DNA of 38,199 bases from an uncultured Clostridia bacterium (GCA_946621465.1 CAMOOO010000012.1:1-38199), one strand, 5' to 3'; shown: positions 25,656-33,186, numbered from the stretch's first letter. Numbers and translations are program-made. Notes: generated by a model from the sequence alone, not told the origin.

Positions 25656-26486
25656 ATGAAATATCATATTGAAAAGAACACCGTTCAAGAGACGCTTGTC
25701 ATTCCGCTGTTCGGGCGGAAACTTTGTTCCGAACTTTTCCCGGATCTATTCCGTGATGAAAAAGCCGTAAAGCTCATTGAGAAGTTGGACTACGACTTTT
25801 CCGAATTGGAGAAGAAAAGTAGGAGCATGGCGTATCGTTTCGGTGCGTTGGAAGTGGCAATGCGAGAAAACGACTTGATGATAGAGGTCAAAGGCTATCT
25901 GAAGACGCATCCTAAAGCGTCTATCGTCAACCTCGGTTGCGGGCTCGACCAAACGGCGGAAAACTGCGACAACGGCGAATGCAAAATATACAACCTCGAT
26001 TTACCGAACGTGATGGAAGTACGAAACGCGCTTTTGCCGGAAGGTGGCAGAATAAAGAACGTCGCCTGCGACTTGAACGATATTTCGTGGTTCGACGAAA
26101 TAGACATTACAAAGGGCGTAGTATTCATTGCGGCGGGCGTTTTCTATTACTTCAAGAAAGAAGAAGTCAAACGGCTGTTTGTCGCTATGAGTGAAAAATT
26201 CAAGAGCGGGTGGCTCTGTTTTGATTCGGCAAATAAACGTGCGGTCAAAATAATGCTGAAAACGTGGGTGAAAGAAGCCGGTATCACCTCTATCGAAGAC
26301 TATTTCAGCATAGGTGACGTGAAAAAGGATATTGCCCCGTGGTTTAACAAAGAGAAGGTATCTTCCAAAGGCTATATGCTCGGATATAACGACTTGAAAG
26401 ATAAGTCCGTGCCCAAACTATTCCGCTTGATGGCAAAGCTCGGCGACGGTTTTATGAAAATGAAGATCGTGAAAATAGAGTTTTGA
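25656..26486 (+). CDS. Leucine carboxyl methyltransferase-like SAM methyltransferase
   Basis: The protein has 276 residues. The SAM-binding motif SIVNLGCGLDQTAEN and the acidic motif YNLDLPNVMEVR place it in the LCM/PPM family of carboxyl O-methyltransferases. Bacterial members methylate small molecules or polyketide chains, so the substrate is open. It starts 12 nt after gpmA and ends 8 nt before an ATC-hydrolase-family gene, and a methyltransferase is paired with the same family again at 29372. The pairing suggests they act on one compound. Confidence 0.87.
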   Translation: MKYHIEKNTVQETLVIPLFGRKLCSELFPDLFRDEKAVKLIEKLDYDFSELEKKSRSMAYRFGALEVAMRENDLMIEVKGYLKTHPKASIVNLGCGLDQTAENCDNGECKIYNLDLPNVMEVRNALLPEGGRIKNVACDLNDISWFDEIDITKGVVFIAAGVFYYFKKEEVKRLFVAMSEKFKSGWLCFDSANKRAVKIMLKTWVKEAGITSIEDYFSIGDVKKDIAPWFNKEKVSSKGYMLGYNDLKDKSVPKLFRLMAKLGDGFMKMKIVKIEF

Positions 26487-26494
26487 GGTGCAAG

Positions 26495-27142
26495 ATGAAA
26501 TATATCGGAATGCCGCAAGGAATGTGGCTACTTTTTGCAGGGTCTTTTCGTAAGAATTTAGCCTCCCTCTTTTGGTTTGACAAAGAGGAAAGAAAGGAAA
26601 TGACGAAAAACGCCAGGAAAAAGTATAAAGAGATCGTGCGTTTTCTACCGGAATTTGAGAAAGGCGACAGATTCAAAGTAAATATCCTTTCTTGCGCGCA
26701 GTTTGCATCCTTTTATCTGCAACTTCCCGCAAAGCCCTCCGTGGAAATCGCCACGGAGTATTACAACAAGTCGATGATGACTCGGACGATGAAACTGTTT
26801 TGCCGTTTGAGCGGTAAAAAGAAATTTACGAAAAGCGATATAGAAGGCATGAAAAAGACGGCGAATTTCCGCGCCGCGGATAGGAATCCTTATTCGTGGA
26901 ATATGGATTTTGAGGAATTTGCGGACGGAAGCGGATACTTAGCCAAATTTACGAAGTGCGGTATCTGTGCCCTTTTGAAAGAACTCGGTATTCCGGAAGT
27001 TACGCCTGCGATGTGCGCGCTCGACTATGCGATGAGCGAGGCGGGCGGAGCCGACGTGTTTACGAGAGAGTATACGCTTGCTTCGGGCGGACCCTTTTGC
27101 GATTGCAACTATCACAAAAAAGATTTTGACTTAAACAAGTAA
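26495..27142 (+). CDS. L-2-amino-thiazoline-4-carboxylic acid hydrolase-family protein, copy 1
   Basis: The protein has 215 residues. The C-terminal half has the family pattern of Cys: KCGICALLKELGIPEVTPAM, Cys174 and Asp177 in CALDYAM, and a late GGPFCDCNYHKK motif. The founding Pseudomonas enzyme opens the thiazoline ring of 2-amino-thiazoline-4-carboxylate on the way to cysteine; most relatives in gut Clostridia have no known substrate. GAGGTG lies 4 nt before the ATG, and the start overlaps nothing. It follows the LCM-like methyltransferase and precedes the HMA protein. Confidence 0.8.
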   Translation: MKYIGMPQGMWLLFAGSFRKNLASLFWFDKEERKEMTKNARKKYKEIVRFLPEFEKGDRFKVNILSCAQFASFYLQLPAKPSVEIATEYYNKSMMTRTMKLFCRLSGKKKFTKSDIEGMKKTANFRAADRNPYSWNMDFEEFADGSGYLAKFTKCGICALLKELGIPEVTPAMCALDYAMSEAGGADVFTREYTLASGGPFCDCNYHKKDFDLNK

Positions 27143-27155
27143 AACGGAGGCATAT

Positions 27156-27407
27156 ATGGAAAAGATCACGATAAAAATTGATGGTATGATGTGCGGGATG
27201 TGCGAGGCACACGTTTGCGACATGATACGAAAAAATGTTCCGTCGGCAAAGAAAGTCAAGGCGTCGAGAATAAGCAAAGAAGCGACCTTTCTTGCCGACG
27301 GCAACGTGGATGAAGAGGAGTTGAAAAAGGCAATAGAAGGTACGGGATATACCGTTTTGGCTATTTCATCCGAGCTTTATAAAAAACGGTGGTTATTCGG
27401 TAAATAA
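27156..27407 (+). CDS. Heavy-metal-associated (HMA) domain protein
   Basis: The protein has 83 residues and is a single ferredoxin-like HMA domain with the metal-binding motif GMMCGMC (Cys13 and Cys16). Such proteins are metallochaperones for copper or other soft metals. CGGAGG lies 7 nt before the ATG. It closes the first DtxR-box operon, and only 16 nt separate it from the convergent LysR gene. It could deliver or buffer a metal for the operon products, but the metal is not known from sequence. Confidence 0.9.
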   Translation: MEKITIKIDGMMCGMCEAHVCDMIRKNVPSAKKVKASRISKEATFLADGNVDEEELKKAIEGTGYTVLAISSELYKKRWLFGK

Positions 27408-27423
27408 TAGGAAAAAACAAATA

Positions 27424-28299
27424 TTATAAAGAGGAACCCTTGTTTTTTAGTCTGTCTATTAAATAAGCGTAGAAAGCCTCGGACGTTTCCGAGCTTTCTT
27501 CCAATAAATAAGTAATGATTTCCCGCTTGCAATCGGGGTCTTTTATTCGGAGCAGTTTTATATTGTTCGTATGCTCCATTTCTCCCCAAGAAAACTCCGG
27601 CCAAAAGGCTACGCCGACGCCGGCGGCGATTAGGTTCTTTACGGCGATAAGGGAATCACTCTCGAATATTACGTGCGGTTTGAACCCGGCGAAAGAACAG
27701 TAAGCGTCGCATAAAGGGCGGAAGCGGCGAGAGCCAGAAAGACAAATGAAGTCGCATCCGGCGACGTCTTTTAGGTCGATTTCTTCTTTTTGCGCAAAAA
27801 CCGAGTGTGACGGGACGGCAAGATATATCTTTTCTTCCATAATATCCTTTCTCTTGACACGCGGCATAAGGTCGCTCTGCGCGGTATTGGTGGAAATAAG
27901 GATGTCGTTTCTCTTTTTGTTCTCCTGTTGCGTCATTTTGAAGATGGCGTTCGGATGATCTCGTTTAAAATCAATAATAATTTTCGTCGTGATCGTCGAA
28001 GCGGCAAGGACGTTGATATCCACGCTGTTTTTCTTCGCGTCGATCAACTTTTCCATTTCGATCGGCAAACTGTCCGCTTCCCGCAAGATCTGTTCGGCTT
28101 TTTCTTTCAGAAAGGCGCCGTATTCGCTTAAAACGACCCCTCTTCCCACCTTATAGAAGAGTTTCACGCCCAATTCTTCTTCCAATGCCTTGATGGTTTT
28201 CGTCAAAGCCGGTTGGGCGATGTTCAATACTTCCGCCGCTTTGGTGATGTGTTCTTGCTTCGCCGCTTCATAAAAATATCTCAACGTCGTAATTTCCAT
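27424..28299 (-). CDS. LysR-family transcriptional regulator
   Basis: The protein has 291 residues. An N-terminal winged HTH (MEITTLRYFYEAAKQEHITK, then AEVLNIAQPALTKTIKALEEELG) is followed by an effector-binding domain from about residue 90. Full length is typical. It is transcribed divergently from a PQ-loop and SGNH gene pair, and the two promoters overlap face to face, so it most likely controls those genes together with itself. AAGGAA lies 7 nt before the ATG. The effector is unknown. Confidence 0.92.
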   Translation of the reverse strand: MEITTLRYFYEAAKQEHITKAAEVLNIAQPALTKTIKALEEELGVKLFYKVGRGVVLSEYGAFLKEKAEQILREADSLPIEMEKLIDAKKNSVDINVLAASTITTKIIIDFKRDHPNAIFKMTQQENKKRNDILISTNTAQSDLMPRVKRKDIMEEKIYLAVPSHSVFAQKEEIDLKDVAGCDFICLSGSRRFRPLCDAYCSFAGFKPHVIFESDSLIAVKNLIAAGVGVAFWPEFSWGEMEHTNNIKLLRIKDPDCKREIITYLLEESSETSEAFYAYLIDRLKNKGSSL

Positions 28300-28332
28300 A
28301 ATTCATTCCTTAAAGTTATTGAATACATAAAT

Positions 28333-28370
28333 AATATATATTTTACATTATGTTTTGTCAAGCGTATAAT
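28333..28370. promoter_or_regulatory. Overlapping divergent promoters of LysR and PQ-loop genes
   Basis: Minus strand: TTGACA (28356-28361), 17 bp, TATATT (28333-28338). Plus strand: TTTACA (28342-28347), 17 bp, TATAAT (28365-28370). The two promoters share 20 bp, so only one can be used at a time. Confidence 0.8.
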
Positions 28371-28396
28371 GGTATCGAAAACAAGGAAGGAAAAAA

Positions 28397-28690
28397 ATGG
28401 CACAAATATTTGAAGTAGGAATGTTGATTTGTTTCGGAGTGTCGTGGCCGATCTCCGTCGTAAAAAGTATTCGTTCCCGATCGGCAAACGGGAAGAGTCT
28501 TTTGTTTACCGCCGTCATCATTATCGGATACTTATTCGGCATAGGCAACAAAATAATATCCGGTACCATCACATACGTATTTTGGCTATACGTTTTTAAC
28601 ATTCTTGTCGTATCGCTTGATATGGCGGTATCAATCATCAATAAAAGAAACGCAAAAAAAGGAGTGGCACATGAGCAATCTGATAAATGA
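28397..28690 (+). CDS. PQ-loop (SemiSWEET-like) small membrane protein
   Basis: The protein has 97 residues and three membrane helices. The first carries VSWPISVVKSIRSRSANGKS, which matches the PQ-loop pattern, and the third ends in VSLDMAVSIINKR. SemiSWEET relatives dimerise and move small sugars or amino acids. The 3' end overlaps the following SGNH gene by 20 nt, so they are coupled. The substrate is unknown; the LysR neighbour probably controls it. Confidence 0.8.
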   Translation: MAQIFEVGMLICFGVSWPISVVKSIRSRSANGKSLLFTAVIIIGYLFGIGNKIISGTITYVFWLYVFNILVVSLDMAVSIINKRNAKKGVAHEQSDK

Positions 28691-29180
28691 AGTAAAGAAA
28701 TACAAAGGTTTAAACGAATATGCGGAAAAAGGTCAGGTAGCCGTTTTCGGCGACTCCTATACGGCGCATTTTCCTTTTTACGACCTTATGCAAGGCAAAG
28801 TCACCGATTACGCCGTCTATAATCGCAGTATGGACGGTATCACCGTAAAAGAGGCTTCCGATATCGCCGAATATTGCTTATATCATCTGCAACCGGCTAC
28901 CGTCCTTCTGTGCTTCGGAGAAAAGGAAGAGCAGGACGCCGCGTTTGTTGCCGAATATCGCTTTTTGATCGAAAAAATAAAGTCTATCGGAAAGAAATGT
29001 AAAATATGCCTGTTAGAACACGCCGAAAAGCCGCAAAACCGTATTTCCGATATTGCGGTTTCGGAAAAATGCAACTATGTTTTTGTTCCTTCGGATATGG
29101 AAGACGGTCGCGTTTTTCATAAATTGAACGCCCTTTTTCGCGGTGGAAAAATAAGTTTTTGGGATGCTTTTTCCATATAG
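28671..29180 (+). CDS. SGNH/GDSL-like protein
   Basis: The protein has 169 residues. An N-terminal strand followed by VAVFGDSYTAHF gives the GDS nucleophile motif (Ser29) of SGNH hydrolases; a loop LCFGEKEEQDAAF takes the place of the usual GxND motif, and no clear DxxH catalytic pair is seen near the C-terminus. It may be a non-catalytic or divergent esterase. GGAGTGG precedes the ATG, inside the end of the PQ-loop gene. It follows the LysR-controlled promoter. Confidence 0.65.
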   Translation: MSNLINEVKKYKGLNEYAEKGQVAVFGDSYTAHFPFYDLMQGKVTDYAVYNRSMDGITVKEASDIAEYCLYHLQPATVLLCFGEKEEQDAAFVAEYRFLIEKIKSIGKKCKICLLEHAEKPQNRISDIAVSEKCNYVFVPSDMEDGRVFHKLNALFRGGKISFWDAFSI

Positions 29181-29245
29181 AGGTCGTCGCATATATTACT
29201 TTATCAAAAGAACGACATAAATATGAAATATATTTCATAATTTGC

Positions 29246-29274
29246 TTGACAGTCGAAATCCGGCGGAATATAAT
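29246..29274 (+). promoter_or_regulatory. Strong promoter of the second DtxR-box operon
   Basis: TTGACA (29246-29251) and TATAAT (29269-29274) are 17 bp apart. TGTCAGC begins 6 nt after the -10 box, as in the first operon, and a GAAAAACGG..GGCTGTATTTTTT stretch follows. Confidence 0.9.
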
Positions 29275-29330
29275 ATAAATGTCAGCTGGAAGCTGGGAAA
29301 AACGGTTTCGGCTGTATTTTTTGGATAGAA

Positions 29331-29346
29331 GTTAGGCAAAACTAAC
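29331..29346. promoter_or_regulatory. Second DtxR-type operator
   Basis: GTTAGGCAAAACTAAC has GTTAG and CTAAC arms around 6 nt. Its left half equals the box at 20592 and its right half is weaker. It lies in the leader about 55 nt after the promoter. Confidence 0.65.
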
Positions 29347-29371
29347 TTACAGACTTTTGTGTGAGGTAAAA

Positions 29372-30034
29372 ATGTCCGACAAAATCAAAAAATCCTACAA
29401 GCAATCAAAAAACATCTACGACGACGTGCTTACGCAAGGTAACTTTTGGTCGAGGCTGTATATCAAATTCTTTTGGCAAGGCGTGGACGATAATATCGTT
29501 GCCGGTGACCTTTTATCTCATATCCCCGACGACTTTGCCGAAAAACTACTGGACGTTCCCGTCGGCACGGCAGTCTTTACCTATCAGAAGTACAAAAGGA
29601 TGAAAAAGGCAGAGATCACCTGTCTCGATTACAGCGAGGATATGTTGTCTCAGGCGGAGGCGCGGTTTAATGAGAACGATTTTCGGAACGTAAAGACCAT
29701 GCAAGGCGACGTGGGCAAATTACCGTTTGACGACGAAACGTTTGATACCGTTTTGAGCATGAATGGTTTTCACGCTTTTCCCGACAAGGAAAAAGCGTAT
29801 GACGAGACGTTCCGCGTGTTGAAAAAAGGCGGCGTTTTTCTCGCCTGTTTTTATGTGCAAGGAAAAAGTAAACGTACCGACCGTCTCGTTAAAAACATTC
29901 TCGCAAAAAAAGGATGGTTCACACCGCCCTTTGAGACGGAGGAAAGTTTGAGAGCGCGGATTGATAAAAGGTATGAGGTAGAATACTTTGAGACGAGAGG
30001 TTCTATCGTTTTATTCAAAGCAAAGAAGAGGTAA
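29372..30034 (+). CDS. Class I SAM-dependent methyltransferase
   Basis: The protein has 220 residues. Motifs: LLDVPVGTAVFTY (SAM loop, with PVG where GxG is common), CLDYSEDMLSQA, GDVGKLPFDDETFDTVLSM and the post-motif EKAYDETFRVLKKGGVFL. It is UbiE/Methyltransf_11-like and likely acts on a small molecule. GAGG lies 5 nt before the ATG. It is the first gene behind the second DtxR-type operator and ends 4 nt before an ATC-hydrolase-family gene. Confidence 0.88.
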   Translation: MSDKIKKSYKQSKNIYDDVLTQGNFWSRLYIKFFWQGVDDNIVAGDLLSHIPDDFAEKLLDVPVGTAVFTYQKYKRMKKAEITCLDYSEDMLSQAEARFNENDFRNVKTMQGDVGKLPFDDETFDTVLSMNGFHAFPDKEKAYDETFRVLKKGGVFLACFYVQGKSKRTDRLVKNILAKKGWFTPPFETEESLRARIDKRYEVEYFETRGSIVLFKAKKR

Positions 30035-30038
30035 AATT

Positions 30039-30701
30039 ATGGACAAGTACTTGAAAAAACTGAAACCGTCGATGATGAAATACCTTTATTCGCACTACGA
30101 CAAAGAAGACGCCGAAAACAGGTGGCGGAAAACGGTCGAATTGGATGAAAAGTGGATACGGGAAGAAGGCGACATAGGCGGGAGTAAAAATATGTTCTCC
30201 AAAGACCTCTTACTGTGTTACGCCACGTGCGCCTTTTACGAAGCGGTGGACAGAAACTATTTGTCGGAAGACTTTACGGCGTTGGTAAATGAAGTTATGA
30301 AAACGCCGTTTGCGCTGATGAACAAACTCGACATGAACAAATTGGAAAAGAGAAAGGGCGTGATGAAGATCGCCTACCGCTATTTTTCAAACTATAAAAA
30401 GAAAGCGGATAAGTACCGCGGCAATAAGTGGGGCAACACTTGCAAACTGGAGATCAATCCCGAAAAGAAAGAAACGGGTTTTGCCTTTACCCTCTATTCC
30501 TGCCCCTTGTATGAATTCGCTAAAAAGCACGGCTATACCGATTTTTTTCCAAATTTGTGCGCCATCGATCACATGATGGCAAAAGCCCTGCACGCAAAGC
30601 TCATTCGGCACAGCCGTCTGTCGGCAGGCGACGATTGTTGCTCCTATTGGTTTGTCGGAGACAGATCGCAAAACGCGTTAAAGAATACTGACAGCAAATA
30701 A
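30039..30701 (+). CDS. L-2-amino-thiazoline-4-carboxylic acid hydrolase-family protein, copy 2
   Basis: The protein has 220 residues. Cys155 in SCPLYEFAKK, Cys174 and Asp177 in NLCAIDHMMAK and a late CCSYWF motif (Cys200, Cys201) sit at the same residue numbers as in copy 1, although the N-terminal halves differ. The paralogues are thus old or fast-changing. The founding enzyme opens a thiazoline ring; here the substrate is unknown. AAGAGG lies before the ATG at 30039. It directly follows a methyltransferase and precedes a membrane-anchored one. Confidence 0.75.
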   Translation: MDKYLKKLKPSMMKYLYSHYDKEDAENRWRKTVELDEKWIREEGDIGGSKNMFSKDLLLCYATCAFYEAVDRNYLSEDFTALVNEVMKTPFALMNKLDMNKLEKRKGVMKIAYRYFSNYKKKADKYRGNKWGNTCKLEINPEKKETGFAFTLYSCPLYEFAKKHGYTDFFPNLCAIDHMMAKALHAKLIRHSRLSAGDDCCSYWFVGDRSQNALKNTDSK

Positions 30702-30714
30702 AAGGAGATAGTTT

Positions 30715-31506
30715 ATGAAACCGAATTATAAAAACTGGGTACCCAAAGGAATGTTGATAGGTTATTTGATCGGAGTGATCGTTTGTTTGATCGCGGCAGT
30801 CGTTTTCGGCGTGATCGGGTTTACGCAACCGGCAACGTGGGCGGTCGTCTTGCTCGTCTTGTTCGCTCTTGCCGCCTTTGTTTTCGCCATTATCGGCGCC
30901 TTCATGCTGTACTTACATAACGCTTTTTCGTACGATGGAAGTTGGCAACTTTCACGGATTATTATCGAGGGTGTAGCAAAGTACGTTCGCGTTCCCGACG
31001 GCGGAAAGTGTCTGGACGTCGGTTGCGGAAGCGGCGCGCTGACTATTGCCGTTGCAAAACGTAACAAAAATGCCACCGTCGTAGGCATTGACCGTTGGGG
31101 TAAAGACTACGCGTCATTTTCTCAAAAACTTTGTGAGGACAACGCTCGTGCCGAGGGCGTAAAGAACGTATCGTTTTGTCAAGGCAACGCCTTGCAATTA
31201 CCTTTTGAAGACGAGACTTTTGACGCCGTCACCAGTAACTACGTCTATCACAATATCCCGTCGAAAGACCGCCAAGCCATTTTGCTTGAAACCTTGCGCC
31301 TTGTTAAAAAAGGCGGTATCTTCGCGATCCACGATCTTTTTACCGAAAACAAATACGGCGATATGTTTCAATTCGTGGAGAAACTGAAAGATATGGGCTA
31401 TGAACGCGTCGAACTCATCGACACGACGAAAGGTAAATTCATGACCGAAAAGGAAGCGAAGAAGCTCTTTTTGAGCGGCTCGGCTATATTATGCGGTAAG
31501 AAGTAA
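30715..31506 (+). CDS. Membrane-anchored SAM-dependent methyltransferase
   Basis: The protein has 263 residues. Two N-terminal membrane helices (about residues 12-36 and 42-66) precede a full methyltransferase domain with CLDVGCGSGALTIAVAKR, GIDRWGKDY, GNALQLPFEDETFDAVTSN and a terminal beta strand. The soluble domain resembles the Methyltransf_11/25 type. A membrane anchor suggests a lipid or membrane-bound substrate, like the ICMT-like protein of the first operon. AAAGGAG lies 8 nt before the ATG. Confidence 0.85.
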   Translation: MKPNYKNWVPKGMLIGYLIGVIVCLIAAVVFGVIGFTQPATWAVVLLVLFALAAFVFAIIGAFMLYLHNAFSYDGSWQLSRIIIEGVAKYVRVPDGGKCLDVGCGSGALTIAVAKRNKNATVVGIDRWGKDYASFSQKLCEDNARAEGVKNVSFCQGNALQLPFEDETFDAVTSNYVYHNIPSKDRQAILLETLRLVKKGGIFAIHDLFTENKYGDMFQFVEKLKDMGYERVELIDTTKGKFMTEKEAKKLFLSGSAILCGKK

Positions 31507-31562
31507 CGCGTTTGCCTTGCGCAAGGTTGACGAAAACCGGCGATAATGGTAGGATATTTATA

Positions 31563-31591
31563 TTGACGCTAGAATTATCTATTTATAAATA
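31563..31591 (+). promoter_or_regulatory. Promoter candidate of the DtxR-like gene
   Basis: TTGACG (31563-31568) and TAAATA (31586-31591) are 17 bp apart, 13 nt before the regulator start. No clear TTAGG box lies here. Confidence 0.55.
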
Positions 31592-31604
31592 AGGATACAA
31601 ATCT

Positions 31605-31979
31605 ATGAGAACGGAAAGTAAAGAAATGTACTTAAAGACCATCTACCTTTTGTCCAAGAAAAAGGGAGAAGTTCGCAATATAGATATTGCTTCCGAACTT
31701 GCCATTTCAAAACCCAGCGTTACGGAAATGCTAAAACGTCTTGTTTCGGACGGAGATATCACGATCAATCGTGACAATATCATTTCTTTGACGACCGAGG
31801 GAAAAGAACGGGCGGAAATGATCTATAACAGATACGTCACTTTCGTCGATCTTCTGACCCTGATGGAGATACCCGAAGAGAAAATCCACGACGCGGCTTG
31901 CAAACTGGAACACGGCGTGACGGATGAAATTTTCTATTATATGCGCAACTGGTTGGATAAAGAAAAGAAACGTACGTAA
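31605..31979 (+). CDS. Short DtxR-family metal-dependent repressor
   Basis: The protein has 124 residues, made of an HTH part (residues 1-70) and a short dimerisation part, with no SH3/FeoA domain. The start KEMYLKTIYLL matches DtxR, whose Met10 binds metal; Cys99, Glu102 and His103 in ACKLEH fit the primary site. His95 is kept from the ancillary site, but the usual His79 and Glu83 are Tyr77 and Val81. So one metal site seems intact and one lost. The Met and Cys favour the iron type over MntR. It likely binds the TTAGG boxes of the two operons. Confidence 0.88.
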   Translation: MRTESKEMYLKTIYLLSKKKGEVRNIDIASELAISKPSVTEMLKRLVSDGDITINRDNIISLTTEGKERAEMIYNRYVTFVDLLTLMEIPEEKIHDAACKLEHGVTDEIFYYMRNWLDKEKKRT

Positions 31980-32003
31980 CGATAGCTAGCATTTTTATTT
32001 TAT

Positions 32004-32044
32004 AGAAGAAGAGAAAGTGTTTCAAACGAGGCACTTTCTTTCTA
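32004..32044 (+). terminator. Probable terminator behind the DtxR-like gene
   Basis: GAGAAAGTG pairs with CACTTTCT over a 12-nt loop, followed by TTCT. The T tract is weak. Confidence 0.5.
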
Positions 32045-32090
32045 TCTGCAAATTTTTTTTAGTTATTTTCAAAATTTTAACCCCCAAAAC

Positions 32091-32191
32091 ATCGATTTTT
32101 GCCCCTTCATTATAGAGGGGGTAAAAAAATGGACGTTCAACCTTATATTTTCGCCTAAAATCGCCCTTCATAGTGGAGGGATATTTTGATT
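32091..32191. repeat. Two short CCCTTCAT hairpins
   Basis: CCCCTTCATTATAGAGGGGG (about 32103-32122) and GCCCTTCATAGTGGAGGG (about 32164-32181) are two versions of one hairpin with similar flanks. The function is not known. Confidence 0.5.
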
Positions 32192-32292
32192 TGGTCAAAA
32201 AAAGTTCAAATCAGAGGGTCCGATAAAAAACGCTAATGAACAGTAACAAATAATAACAAGCGTCAGTAGGTATTGGAAATCGTTTTGTGCTT

Positions 32293-32453
32293 GATTTGTA
32301 GTTTATTTGTAGTCAGAGAGAAGAAAAGATAAAAACAGCGACAAAATCCGATGAAAGAACTGACCTTTGGTTTTTATTTGTAGTTTTTTTGTAGTTATGC
32401 GAGGAGAAAAGACAAGTAGCCTAAAAAGGCTCAACTACAAATCGACTACAAAT
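32293..32453. repeat. TTTGTAGT direct and inverted repeats beside tRNA-Arg
   Basis: Two direct copies (32293-32314 and 32375-32396) of ATTTGTAGT-N3-4-TTTGTAGT and one inverted copy (32433-32453) lie between the DtxR-like gene and the 3' end of tRNA-Arg. Repeats of this kind can be integrase arm sites. No integrase is present in the window, so a past insertion is a guess. No ORF is seen from 31980 to 32512. Confidence 0.5.
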
Positions 32454-32477
32454 TTTTTCGCAAGAAAAATGGTAAAG

Positions 32478-32510
32478 AAATAGCCCGTTTCTTGCGAAAA
32501 CGGGCTATTT
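32478..32510 (-). terminator. Terminator of tRNA-Arg
   Basis: The 13-bp stem AAATAGCCCGTTT/AAACGGGCTATTT follows the tRNA on the minus strand with TTTCTTT around it. Confidence 0.85.
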
Positions 32511-32512
32511 CT

Positions 32513-32589
32513 TGGCGCGCCATAGGGGGTTCGAACCTCTAGCCTTTGGTTCCGTAGACCAACGCTCTATCCAGTTGGGCTAATGGCGC
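32513..32589 (-). tRNA. tRNA-Arg, anticodon ACG
   Basis: On the minus strand a full cloverleaf is read: acceptor GCGCCAT/ATGGCGC, anticodon arm TTGGT-CTACGGA-ACCAA with ACG at the middle of the loop, and T-arm GAGGTTCGAACCCC. The discriminator is G and the CCA end is encoded. It reads CGU-family arginine codons after A-to-I change. Confidence 0.95.
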
Positions 32590-32668
32590 AAATCTAAATA
32601 TGTATCTACTATTATATCCCTTTTTTACGAAAAGTCAATTGTTTTAGCGTGTATTGAAGACTAAAATA

Positions 32669-33016
32669 TTATTTATCATTTTTGATTTTCATTAAATATG
32701 CTTTGCACAGTCGACTATTGTCATTAACAGTGACAAGATCTTTATCGCCGTTTTTGTATACCACTAGAAATTTAGTAGTAGATGTTGTAGAAAATGTTCC
32801 ACTACTGACCTTTCCCGAAGACGAAACAGAGAATGATTCTCCACTTATCCCCGCTTTAGAATTCATGATTTTTGTATACTTTACAAAAGGAAGTAACTTC
32901 TTTAGTCTATTTCTCTTTATGATTGTTGGTAAAGAGCATAAAAAAGCAAGGATGAAAGACGCTACAAATACTAAAACAATAAACAAAACCAAATGATGAC
33001 TAATAAAATCGAGCAT
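32669..33016 (-). CDS. Hypothetical protein with one membrane helix
   Basis: The protein has 115 residues. An N-terminal helix (HLVLFIVLVFVASFILAFLC) is followed by a basic stretch (KRNRLKKLL) and a soluble beta-rich tail with SVSSSGKVSSGTFSTTSTTK. Start at 33016 with GGAGAG 7 nt before it; an in-frame start 15 nt upstream is less well placed. I do not recognise the family. It stands alone between the tRNA and a divergent membrane protein gene. Confidence 0.65.
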   Translation of the reverse strand: MLDFISHHLVLFIVLVFVASFILAFLCSLPTIIKRNRLKKLLPFVKYTKIMNSKAGISGESFSVSSSGKVSSGTFSTTSTTKFLVVYKNGDKDLVTVNDNSRLCKAYLMKIKNDK

Positions 33017-33119
33017 ATTTAATCTCTCCACTATTCTGCTATTATGATAAGGAAAAATGCAAAAAAAGTCAAGCTCAAATTTTTGATAAATATATAAAAT
33101 AAAGTGCTATTCTTAAATG

Positions 33120-33148
33120 TTGCAATTCACGCATATAACTGTTATAAT
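33120..33148 (+). promoter_or_regulatory. Promoter of the membrane protein/kdgK operon
   Basis: TTGCAA (33120-33125) and TATAAT (33143-33148) are 17 bp apart, 38 nt before the first start codon. Confidence 0.75.
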
Positions 33149-33186
33149 ATGAGTATTCCTTATTTACATCATTAGTAGAGGTACGT

